A stretch of 44,320 nucleotides of DNA from Candidatus Azambacteria bacterium. GTDB taxonomy: Bacteria; Patescibacteriota; Minisyncoccia; GWC2-36-17; M10-OD1-4. The stretch spans positions 1 to 44,320 of the forward strand of contig JALTWS010000029.1 of assembly GCA_027048495.1 (NCBI GenBank), given 5' to 3'. Below, piece after piece: positions 36,860 to 44,320 of this stretch; position 1 is the stretch's first letter; every line of letters begins with the position of its first letter. The position numbers and the translations under genes were made by a program. Under the pieces are notes generated by a model. It searched no databases. It saw nothing but the letters and a program-made list of their open reading frames with translations, and was not told where the DNA came from.

Positions 36860-39391
36860 ATGATTTTTGATCCGCAAAGCACAAAAGCATACAAAGCAAT
36901 ATTATTCAAAGGAACCTTTGCTAGGGCAATGCTTTTTGTGTTTTTGCTTTTGTCTTTTTTGTTTTTTTTAGCATTTGTTTTGTTTGATGTTGTTAAGCTT
37001 TTTCCTTTGTGGATTTCAAAAGATGAGATTTTAGGGTTTTTATTTTTTTCTTTGGGCTTTTTGTTTTTGTTTTTTTCTTTGGTTAAGTTTGCCAAAAGCC
37101 TAAACTCTCAAGACAACAAAAAAACATTAAAAGATGCAGAAGATTTAATAAAAAAAGGGGAAAATGTAAATATAGCAGAATACCTTACAAAAGATGCGCT
37201 TGAATCTGTTTTAAAAGCGATTTTGTTTACAAAAAACAAATCAATAGATTTAACTTATAACTCTGTATTTTTGTTTTTGCTTCAAAACAAAAGATCAGAT
37301 TTTATTTTTTCCCGCCTTCTTATAAACAAAGAACACTTCACAAGAAGCGTTGAGGTTATAGTCCAAAGCCAAAAAAAGAAAAAAGAAAAAGATATTCAAA
37401 ACCACCTTAACGATATTATTTCAGACGCTTTTGATATTGCAAAAAAAAGGGGAAACGAAAAAATAACCTATGGAAGCATTTTTGCCGCGGTTGCTTTGCA
37501 TGACAAGACAATCCAAAACCTGTTTTTTGATTACGGAGCAAAAAAAGAAGATGTTATTGAAGTTGCTTTTTGGGAGGAGCTTTACTTTAAAGAAAAAAAC
37601 AAAAAAGTGCCTTTGCATATAAGCCTTATGCAAACGCCGGGAATAGCAGATGATTGGGCATTTGGATATACCCCAACGCTAAATGTTTATTCAAGGCCGG
37701 TAAACACATCAAAAAGTTCTGGAGAGCATATCCATCCTTTAGGAAGGGAAGAGGAGATACTAAAAATAGAAGAAATTTTATCTTCTTCTGGGACAAATAA
37801 TGTGATACTGGTTGGCGAGCCGGGAGTAGGAATTGATAGTGTTATTTTAGGCTTTACAAAAAGAATAAAAAAAGGACTCTGTCCTGTAAATTTAAGGTTT
37901 AAAAAAGTTGTAAAGCTGGATATGAATGCTGTTGTGTCAAAATCAAAAGATATTTCTGCAACAACTTCGCTTCTTGATAAGATCTTTTCGGAGGCAAAAG
38001 GAGCGGGAAATATTATTTTAATAATAGAAAATTTGCATAACTATATATTATCAGAACCATCAAATGACAAAATTGACATTTCAACAGTGCTTAATCCTTA
38101 CTTAAAATCAGACCAATTTCAGCTTATAGCGACATCTGACCACTTTTCTTATCATTCAAATATTGAAGCAAACTCTTCTATTTCTGTATTGCTTCAAAAG
38201 GTAGAGATAAAAGAGCCTTCAGAAGAACAGACTCTTATTATTTTACAGGACCTTGCTCCATATATTGAAAGAAAAGAAAAAGTTTTTATATCTTACCCGG
38301 CTTTATCTTCTTGTGTGTCAGATGCTGGATCTTATATTCAAAACATTCCTTTTCCGGAAAAAGCATTGTCTTTGCTTTCTGAGGTTATATCTTTTGTAAA
38401 ATCCCATAAAGTTTATGGCAATATCATAACTCAAGATCATGTAACAGAGGTTATCTCCCAAAAAACAGGCATACCTTTGGGAAGAATAACCGGAGAAGAA
38501 AAAGCAAAGCTTCTAAATATGGAAAGGCTTTTGCATGAGAGGATAATCGGACAGGATCAGGCTATTAAAGTTCTAGCAGAAGCTTTAAGGAGGGTGCGTT
38601 CTGGAATATCAGAAAGAAAAAAACCGATAGGAACATTTTTGTTTTTAGGGCCTACTGGCGTTGGAAAAACAGAAACCGCAAAGGCGCTTGCTGAAGTATA
38701 TTTTGGATCTGAAAACAGAATGATAAGACTGGATATGACAGAGTATCAGGACAAAGATTCTATTCAAAGGCTAATAGGAAGCGCAGATAAAAATGTGGAA
38801 GCTCAGTTTGCAAACAAAGTCAGGGAAAATCCGTTTTCTTTGATACTTTTGGACGAGTTTGAAAAATCTCATCCTGACATAGCAGATCTTTTTTTGCAAG
38901 TATTAGATGAAGGAAGGCTTACAGACGCTTTTCAAAGGAAAGTGTCTTTTAAAAATACGATAATAATAGCAACTTCAAATGCAGGAGCTGAGTTTATAAG
39001 GGAATATGTTTTGTCTGGACAAAATTTGGATATTTTGCATGAGAAACTGGTGGAACATCTTTTAAAAGAGGGGATATTCAAACCTGAGTTTTTAAATCGT
39101 TTTGATGCAACTGTTGTTTTCAAGCCATTAGAAAAAGAACAGATAAAACAAATAGCAAAGCTTAACTTGATGTCTTTGTCAGCAAGGCTTGAAGAGAAGG
39201 GAATGAAGTTTAAAATAACAGATGAACTTTTAGAGAAGATAGCCGAGATAGGATACAATCCAGTTTTTGGAGCAAGAGAAATGAAAAGAATAATCCAAGA
39301 AAAAATAGAAAATAAAATTGCAGAGGATATTATAAAAGGCAAGTACAAATACGGATCAGAAATATACATAGATCCGCAAACTATAATTTAA
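36860..39391 (+). CDS. membrane-anchored ClpC/ClpB-like AAA+ protein
   Basis: Two N-terminal TM helices, Clp_N-like region, degenerate NBD1 (GEPGVGIDS), intact NBD2 (GPTGVGKTETAKALAE, LILLDEFEKSHPDI). Confidence 0.9.
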   Translation: MIFDPQSTKAYKAILFKGTFARAMLFVFLLLSFLFFLAFVLFDVVKLFPLWISKDEILGFLFFSLGFLFLFFSLVKFAKSLNSQDNKKTLKDAEDLIKKGENVNIAEYLTKDALESVLKAILFTKNKSIDLTYNSVFLFLLQNKRSDFIFSRLLINKEHFTRSVEVIVQSQKKKKEKDIQNHLNDIISDAFDIAKKRGNEKITYGSIFAAVALHDKTIQNLFFDYGAKKEDVIEVAFWEELYFKEKNKKVPLHISLMQTPGIADDWAFGYTPTLNVYSRPVNTSKSSGEHIHPLGREEEILKIEEILSSSGTNNVILVGEPGVGIDSVILGFTKRIKKGLCPVNLRFKKVVKLDMNAVVSKSKDISATTSLLDKIFSEAKGAGNIILIIENLHNYILSEPSNDKIDISTVLNPYLKSDQFQLIATSDHFSYHSNIEANSSISVLLQKVEIKEPSEEQTLIILQDLAPYIERKEKVFISYPALSSCVSDAGSYIQNIPFPEKALSLLSEVISFVKSHKVYGNIITQDHVTEVISQKTGIPLGRITGEEKAKLLNMERLLHERIIGQDQAIKVLAEALRRVRSGISERKKPIGTFLFLGPTGVGKTETAKALAEVYFGSENRMIRLDMTEYQDKDSIQRLIGSADKNVEAQFANKVRENPFSLILLDEFEKSHPDIADLFLQVLDEGRLTDAFQRKVSFKNTIIIATSNAGAEFIREYVLSGQNLDILHEKLVEHLLKEGIFKPEFLNRFDATVVFKPLEKEQIKQIAKLNLMSLSARLEEKGMKFKITDELLEKIAEIGYNPVFGAREMKRIIQEKIENKIAEDIIKGKYKYGSEIYIDPQTII

Positions 39392-39475
39392 TTTTAATAC
39401 AACTATTCAAAAAACTAATAATAATCCCAATCTATTTTTAAATATAATTTTTACTAATTTATCTTGTCTGCACAC

Positions 39476-39515
39476 CTCACTCACTCAACTCACGATCGTG
39501 AGTTGAGTGAGTGAG
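39476..39515. repeat. 40-bp perfect palindrome CTCACTCACTCAACTCACGA|TCGTGAGTTGAGTGAGTGAG
   Basis: Exact self-reverse-complement. Confidence 0.97.
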
Positions 39516-39540
39516 AAAACTTCCAAACTTTAATTGCGTC

Positions 39541-39680
39541 TTTATTTTTCACTATATTACATCTTTATTTTTCACTATATTACCATATTCACATTTTCAT
39601 TGCATTTGTCTTTTCATATTTTCATTGTATTTTATCTTTTCACATCTTCATTGTATTTTATCTTTTTACATTTTCATTAT
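39541..39680. repeat. degenerate tandem repeats
   Basis: TTTATTTTTCACTATATTACATC twice, then about 26-bp TTTTCA(T/C)ATTTTCATTGTATTTTATC-like units. Confidence 0.75.
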
Positions 39681-39701
39681 TAAACACATTAACACATTTT
39701 A

Positions 39702-39735
39702 CTCACATTTAATGACGATCGTAGTTAAATGTGAG
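39702..39735. repeat. 34-bp near-palindrome with ACGATCGT core
   Basis: CTCACATTTAATGACGA|TCGTAGTTAAATGTGAG; two mismatched positions. Confidence 0.85.
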
Positions 39736-39813
39736 CGAAAAACTTTCAAGAACAAATCGCTAATGACAATTGTAAATTAAATGTAAGTGAAAAACTTTTA
39801 AGAACAAATCACT
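39711..39813. repeat. two about 51-bp direct repeat units
   Basis: AATGACGATCGTAGTTAAATGTGAGCGAAAAACTTTCAAGAACAAATCGCT followed by AATGACAATTGTAAATTAAATGTAAGTGAAAAACTTTTAAGAACAAATCACT. Confidence 0.9.
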
Positions 39814-39844
39814 CACCTAACTCACGATCGTGAGTTGGATGAGT
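39811..39844. repeat. 34-bp near-palindrome with CACGATCGTG core
   Basis: ACTCACCTAACTCACGA|TCGTGAGTTGGATGAGT. Confidence 0.85.
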
Positions 39845-39846
39845 GA

Positions 39847-39990
39847 AGAAAGATTTTTATTTTGGGGAATGTTTGTGCAGAAAATTTTCATTTTGGTTAG
39901 GCTTGTACAAAAAATTTTTGTTTTTGGTAGCGTTTGTACAAAAGATTTTTATTTTAGCTTATACAAAAGATTTTTGTTTTGGACGGGTTT
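39847..39990. repeat. five degenerate tandem units of about 25-32 bp
   Basis: Recurring (T)TTGTACAAAA(A/G)ATTTTT(A/G)TTTT. Confidence 0.75.
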
Positions 39991-40094
39991 GTTTTGTGGC
40001 TTTATTTTCCTTTGTTTTTGTGGTAAACTTTTTAAAAAGTTAAATCCGGAAATTGCCGTTTTTTCTGTTAAATAAAAATTAAATTTAGTTTTTT

Positions 40095-41582
40095 ATGTCA
40101 TCTGGGCTTGAAAAAATAAAAAGAGACAAGCTGGAGAAGCTTGAGAAAATAAAATCAAAAGGAATAAACCCATATCCTTCAAAGTCAAAAAGAGACACCT
40201 CTTTGTCTTTTGTCAGAAAAAATTTCCAAGCTCTTTTTGATGAAAAAAAACAAATAACAATTTCGGGGAGAATAATGGCAAAAAGAGAACATGGGGGGTC
40301 TACCTTTTGTGTGCTTGATGACGGAACGGAAAGACTACAAATTTACCTTAAAAAAAACACTCTTGGCGAGGAAAAATACAATTTTTTTATTGAGCTTTTA
40401 GAGGTTGGAGATTTCATAGACGCAAAAGGAACATTGTTTGTAACAAAAAAAGGAGAAGAAACTCTTGAAGTTTTGGACTTTGCTGTTTTGGTAAAGACGC
40501 TTCTGCCATTGCCAGAAAAGTGGCATGGGCTTTCTGATATTGAAGAAAGATACAGGAAAAGATATCTGGATCTTCTTGTTAACAAAGAAGTAAAAGAAAA
40601 ATTCCAAAAAAGATCGCAAATAATAAAAGCGATGCGCGAGTTTTTAGAAGAAAACGGCTTTTTGGAGGTTGAAACCCCTATACTTCAAACCATACCCGGT
40701 GGAGCTTTGGCAAAGCCATTTAAAACTCATCTTAACGCTTTGAATTTAGATTTGTATTTAAGAGTAGCTCCTGAGCTTTACTTAAAAAGGCTTTTGGTTG
40801 GCGGGTTTGAGAAGGTTTATGAGATAGGCAGATGCTTCAGAAACGAAGGAATGGACGCAACTCATAACCCAGATTTTACAATGATGGAATGCTATGCAAG
40901 CTACCAAGACTACAATGACTTTATGCAGATGACAGAAAACATGATACAGCACATAGTTAAAAAGATAAATAACGGAAGTTTAAAGATAAAGCATACAAGA
41001 AACGAAAGGGAAGAGGAGATTGACTTTTCTGGACCATATCCAAAAATTGAATTTTCCGAACTTTTAAAAAAGCACACGGGCATTGACTACGATGCAGTTT
41101 CTGAAAAAGAGCTTTTTGATAAGGCAGTGGAGCTAAAAATAGACATACCAAAAGGAGCAAATAAAGGCAAAATAGCAGACGAAATTTACAAAGAACTGGT
41201 AAGACCAAATATACTTCAGCCGATATTTATGATAAACCATCCAATAGAGCTTTCTCCGCTTGCAAAAAAAATGGAAAGTGACGAAAGGAAAGTGGAAAGG
41301 TTTCAACTTGTGGTTGCCGGAGTTGAAGTTGCAAATGCGTTTTCTGAACTAAACGACCCGCAAGATCAATTAGAAAGGTTCAAAGCGCAACAAGAAGATG
41401 CAAAAAGGGGAGACGACGAAGCTCAAAGAATGGACAAAGACTTTATTGAAGCTTTAGAATACGGCATGCCTCCAGCGGCGGGGCTTGGCGTTGGCATAGA
41501 ACGTCTTGTTATGCTCCTTACAAATTCACACCATGTTCGGGAAGTGATACTTTTTCCAACGATGAGGCCGAAAAATGATTGA
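40095..41582 (+). CDS. lysS: lysyl-tRNA synthetase, class II
   Basis: GRIMAKREHGGSTFCVLDDG, RYLDLL, FLEVETPILQTIPGGALAKPF, FRNEGMDATHNPDFTMMECY, GLGVGIERLVMLLTNSHHVREVILFPTMRP. Confidence 0.97.
   Translation: MSSGLEKIKRDKLEKLEKIKSKGINPYPSKSKRDTSLSFVRKNFQALFDEKKQITISGRIMAKREHGGSTFCVLDDGTERLQIYLKKNTLGEEKYNFFIELLEVGDFIDAKGTLFVTKKGEETLEVLDFAVLVKTLLPLPEKWHGLSDIEERYRKRYLDLLVNKEVKEKFQKRSQIIKAMREFLEENGFLEVETPILQTIPGGALAKPFKTHLNALNLDLYLRVAPELYLKRLLVGGFEKVYEIGRCFRNEGMDATHNPDFTMMECYASYQDYNDFMQMTENMIQHIVKKINNGSLKIKHTRNEREEEIDFSGPYPKIEFSELLKKHTGIDYDAVSEKELFDKAVELKIDIPKGANKGKIADEIYKELVRPNILQPIFMINHPIELSPLAKKMESDERKVERFQLVVAGVEVANAFSELNDPQDQLERFKAQQEDAKRGDDEAQRMDKDFIEALEYGMPPAAGLGVGIERLVMLLTNSHHVREVILFPTMRPKND
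41508..41569 (+). repeat. lysS 3'-end repeat, copy 1 (in gene)
   Basis: 62 bp, 60 identical to 41951-42012. Confidence 0.95.
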
Positions 41583-41597
41583 TTTTCATTATAGAGA

Positions 41598-41666
41598 ATG
41601 AAAAGACTATTATTTATTCCAAGCAGAAAATTTACTAAAAAATATTTAAAAGAAAATTATGAATAA
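41598..41666 (+). other. 22-aa ORF (MKRLLFIPSRKFTKKYLKENYE*), possible toxin N-terminus remnant or leader peptide
   Basis: Overlaps the start of the CopG-like gene by 8 bp; resembles RelE/ParE-type N-termini (inference). Confidence 0.3.
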
Positions 41667-41937
41667 AAATATAAGATTAAGCAAAGAAGAAAAAAATATT
41701 GTAAACTTGGCAGAAAAGGGTAAGCTTGTTTCTGTTAAAAACAAAAAAAAAGAAATAAAAAAGTATTCTCAAATAGCAAAACAAACTTTAAGAAAAAACA
41801 AAACTATATCAATAAGGATATCAGAAGCCGACCTTTTAAAATTAAAAGCAAAAGCTATTGAAGAGGGAGTTCCTTACCAAACCTTAATATCATCCTCTTT
41901 ACATAAAATGGTTAATGTAAAAAATAATAAAGTGTAA
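41659..41937 (+). CDS. CopG-family-like antitoxin
   Basis: KTISIRISEADLLKLKAKAIEEGVPYQTLISSSLHKMV ribbon-helix-helix signature. Confidence 0.8.
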   Translation: MNKNIRLSKEEKNIVNLAEKGKLVSVKNKKKEIKKYSQIAKQTLRKNKTISIRISEADLLKLKAKAIEEGVPYQTLISSSLHKMVNVKNNKV

Positions 41938-41950
41938 AGACCTCTCACAA

Positions 41951-42012
41951 GTTATGCTCCTCACAAACTCACACCATGTTCGGGAAGTGATACTTTTTCC
42001 AACGATGAGGCC
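41951..42012 (+). repeat. lysS 3'-end repeat, copy 2 (orphan)
   Basis: 62 bp duplicate with two third-position synonymous differences. Confidence 0.95.
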
Positions 42013-42071
42013 AAGGGGGAATGTTTAGATTTAGTTTAAAATGTGATATAATAGTGTAAAGTGAGCTTTTT

Positions 42072-42362
42072 ATGTTAAAAAAAAGATATATAACACAACT
42101 GGAAAAATATGTAAAAGATGCTTTGAAAGGCAAAAAAGGCACACGCGCTTTTTTGTTTGGCTCAAGCGTGTCGCAAGATAAGTTTGGAGATGTAGATATT
42201 GCTGTTTTGGGCAATGTAAGCGAAAAGGATTTAAATGTGTTAAGAGAAACCCTTCAAAACTCCAATTTTCCTTATTTTGTTGATATTGTTCACTTAAACA
42301 AAGCGGACAAATCTTTCAAAGATAATATTTTAAACAGCAAAATAATATGGATAAAACATTAA
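42072..42362 (+). CDS. minimal nucleotidyltransferase (MNT/MntA-like antitoxin)
   Basis: AFLFGSSVSQDKFGDVDIAVLG (GSx7-9DxD). Confidence 0.85.
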   Translation: MLKKRYITQLEKYVKDALKGKKGTRAFLFGSSVSQDKFGDVDIAVLGNVSEKDLNVLRETLQNSNFPYFVDIVHLNKADKSFKDNILNSKIIWIKH

Positions 42363-42766
42363 AGTTAAAGATAGGCCAGTTTAAAAAGTCTTTAGACAGG
42401 TTAAATGAGGTTTTATCTGAAAAAGACAAAAGTGATATATTAAGGGATTCTACAATAAAAAGATTTGAATTTTGTTTTGAGCTGTGCTGGAAAGTGTCAA
42501 AAGTTTATTTAAGAGATGTGTTGGGTCAGGACTTTTTTTCTCCAAAAGAAGTTTTTAGAGGGCTGTTAAAAAACCAACTTTTAAATGAAAAAGATGTTGA
42601 GTTGTTGCTTCAGATGACAGACGACAGAAATCTAACAACTCACACCTACAACGAGAAATTTATAAAAGCTTTATACAGAAAGCTTCCAAAGTATTATAAG
42701 ACAATGTTAAAAGTTTTAAATGTTTTAGAAAAGCAAAACATCAAAAACAAAAAAAGCAAAAAATAG
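42347..42766 (+). CDS. HEPN-domain protein, HI0074/HepT-like
   Basis: RFEFCFELCWKVSKVYL...MTDDRNLTTHTYNE (Rx4H); overlaps MNT by 16 bp. Confidence 0.88.
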   Translation: MDKTLKLKIGQFKKSLDRLNEVLSEKDKSDILRDSTIKRFEFCFELCWKVSKVYLRDVLGQDFFSPKEVFRGLLKNQLLNEKDVELLLQMTDDRNLTTHTYNEKFIKALYRKLPKYYKTMLKVLNVLEKQNIKNKKSKK

Positions 42767-42804
42767 CCCATTGGCAGATTTGATGTTGTAAAGATCAAAA
42801 CAAA

Positions 42805-42848
42805 CCCACCAAAAAACCAAGAGCTGTTGCTCTTGGTTTTTTGGTGGG
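42805..42848. terminator. bidirectional intrinsic terminator
   Basis: Perfect 20-bp stem CCCACCAAAAAACCAAGAGC-TGTT-GCTCTTGGTTTTTTGGTGGG between convergent genes. Confidence 0.93.
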
Positions 42849-42860
42849 GTTAAAACTATA

Positions 42861-44320
42861 CTAATCTATTATTTGGACTTTATAAAATCGTGAAATAGGA
42901 GTAGAAACTGAAGTACTTCCAGTTAGCAGATAAACATAATTACCACTTCCAGGATAAACTATAGATGCTCCATATCGCGCTTTATTAGGTAGAGGTTCTC
43001 TTGCTTCCCATGTATTTGTTGATATTGAATATCTATAAAATGAAGACGTATCTGAAGCTCGTATAAGATATATATAATCAGTTCCTGTTATGTAAGCTAT
43101 ACCTGCGTCATAATCTAATGTAAATGGAAGATTTGCCAATGTGGTCCATGTATTTGTTGATATTGAGTATCTATAAAATCTTGAAGTATATGATGATGCT
43201 ATCGCATATATGTAGTCATTTCCATCATATGTCAATCTATTATTATTTCCCGCACTAACATTATAAGGAAAGTTAGCAAGATACGACCATGAGTTAGAAC
43301 TTGGTGAGTATCTTGCAAATTTATTTCCGCCACCCTGAACATATATATACCCTCCTGCTCCTATTGCTGATGTTCCATTAGATATGCTAAACGGAATGTT
43401 AGCAAGCGTTGTCCATGTATTGTTTGAAATAGAATACTTTGAAAATTCTATAGAACTACTTCCTCGTCCGGCATAAATAAAATCACCAGATCCTGGGTAT
43501 GCTAAAAATGATCCTGTTCCAACAGAGCCTCCACCTGTAAATGACGGGGTTGCCATTGCTTGCCATTGATTTGTATTTATATCGTATCTATAAAATCCCC
43601 CATTATTAGCAAACGAATATAAATAATTGCCAACAGCAACCATATGAGGAGAAGGAGATAAATCAACTCCATTTGGTATATCAGCAATTTGCGTATAAAT
43701 TTCAGGTGATAAAAATGTCTTTACACTTGCCAGCTTAATACTTCCATTAGAAGTAATCGCAGTATTATTATTAGTCCCCAAATCAAAATCCCCTCCAGAT
43801 GTCCCTGTCGGCCTTGTAGGATTTGTTGAGTCTATGAAGTTTTGAGGAGTAGCAAGCAAAGAAACGCTTGTGGTTGCTATCATTCCGGTAGTGGTTGATG
43901 TATATTCTGTCCAGCCTGTCCTGTTGGCAGGATCAGAAGCTGTGTTTGAGGTTGCCCCTCCTGTCCAGTCGCTTTGCGTCCAAGTATATGAAGCGGCAAA
44001 TGTATCTTGCCTCTCTGGAGAGACAAAGGATATTAAAAAAGAAATAGCCAAAACAGCAACAGAAGAACCAAGCAGGGTTGCAAAAGAAGCAAGCCTTGTT
44101 TTTTTATGCACTCTTTTGAACCTTTCAAAATGCTCTGATTTTAACAATTCTTCCTCTTTTGCTTCTATTTTCTCAATCGGAGCTGTAAGTATCTTGTATC
44201 CCTCATGAGGATCTTTGAGTATCAAAACAAAAAACTTAACAACAAACTCTAAAATACCATAAAACAGGTATCTTATTCCTATAGAAAGATAAGCAAAGAG
44301 TTTCGCAAAATATACATTGT
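42861..44320 (-). CDS. Kelch-type beta-propeller surface protein, N-terminus beyond window
   Basis: Repeats such as FYRYSISTNTWTTLANLPF; TM SFATLLGSSVAVLAISFLISF; frame remains open upstream of the TTG at 44225 to the window edge. Confidence 0.85.
   Translation of the reverse strand, partial: NVYFAKLFAYLSIGIRYLFYGILEFVVKFFVLILKDPHEGYKILTAPIEKIEAKEEELLKSEHFERFKRVHKKTRLASFATLLGSSVAVLAISFLISFVSPERQDTFAASYTWTQSDWTGGATSNTASDPANRTGWTEYTSTTTGMIATTSVSLLATPQNFIDSTNPTRPTGTSGGDFDLGTNNNTAITSNGSIKLASVKTFLSPEIYTQIADIPNGVDLSPSPHMVAVGNYLYSFANNGGFYRYDINTNQWQAMATPSFTGGGSVGTGSFLAYPGSGDFIYAGRGSSSIEFSKYSISNNTWTTLANIPFSISNGTSAIGAGGYIYVQGGGNKFARYSPSSNSWSYLANFPYNVSAGNNNRLTYDGNDYIYAIASSYTSRFYRYSISTNTWTTLANLPFTLDYDAGIAYITGTDYIYLIRASDTSSFYRYSISTNTWEAREPLPNKARYGASIVYPGSGNYVYLLTGSTSVSTPISRFYKVQIID

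Noticed and set aside
39541-39990. CRISPR array
   Set aside because: Repeats are degenerate, spacing irregular and no unique spacers alternate with a constant repeat; no cas genes.
39511-40075. ORFs 39511-39780, 39830-40075 and 39843-40043
   Set aside because: Translations are F/K/I repeats generated by the tandem-repeat DNA; no start signal or family resemblance.

Overview
A 44.3-kb AT-rich bacterial window. Gene content, lean architecture and heavy AGA/AGG arginine codon use suggest a Patescibacteria/CPR-like genome (inference). (1) 195-11033 is a tightly packed five-gene same-strand island: PLD-SNF2 helicase, Eco57I-like adenine methylase, a 207-aa unknown, a 1029-aa probable alpha-solenoid, and a NYN-domain nuclease. 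It looks like an uncharacterised defence or restriction system. Its CGN-rich arginine codons contrast with the AGR-rich rest of the window. (2) From about 11.2 kb onward the content is mostly chromosomal: a Cas4-like PD-(D/E)XK protein, surface and membrane proteins, a DUF3105 protein, uvrA, a short dcw cluster (mraZ-rsmH-ftsL-like-ftsI-murF), tRNA-Glu(CUC), an SbcD/SbcC-like pair, a P-type ATPase, a membrane-anchored ClpC-like protein with a degenerate first ATPase, and lysS. (3) Downstream of lysS is a small accessory patch: an orphan CopG-like antitoxin bracketed by a 62-bp duplication of the lysS 3' end, then a MNT/HEPN pair, then a Kelch-type surface protein that runs off the right edge. 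Non-coding highlights are a mraZ promoter with three 10-bp-phased AGTGG boxes and a possible translational switch in its leader, a family of ACGATCGT-cored long palindromes in two intergenic regions, and a frameshifted gene relic near 12.1-12.3 kb. No CRISPR array was found. No database search was run.
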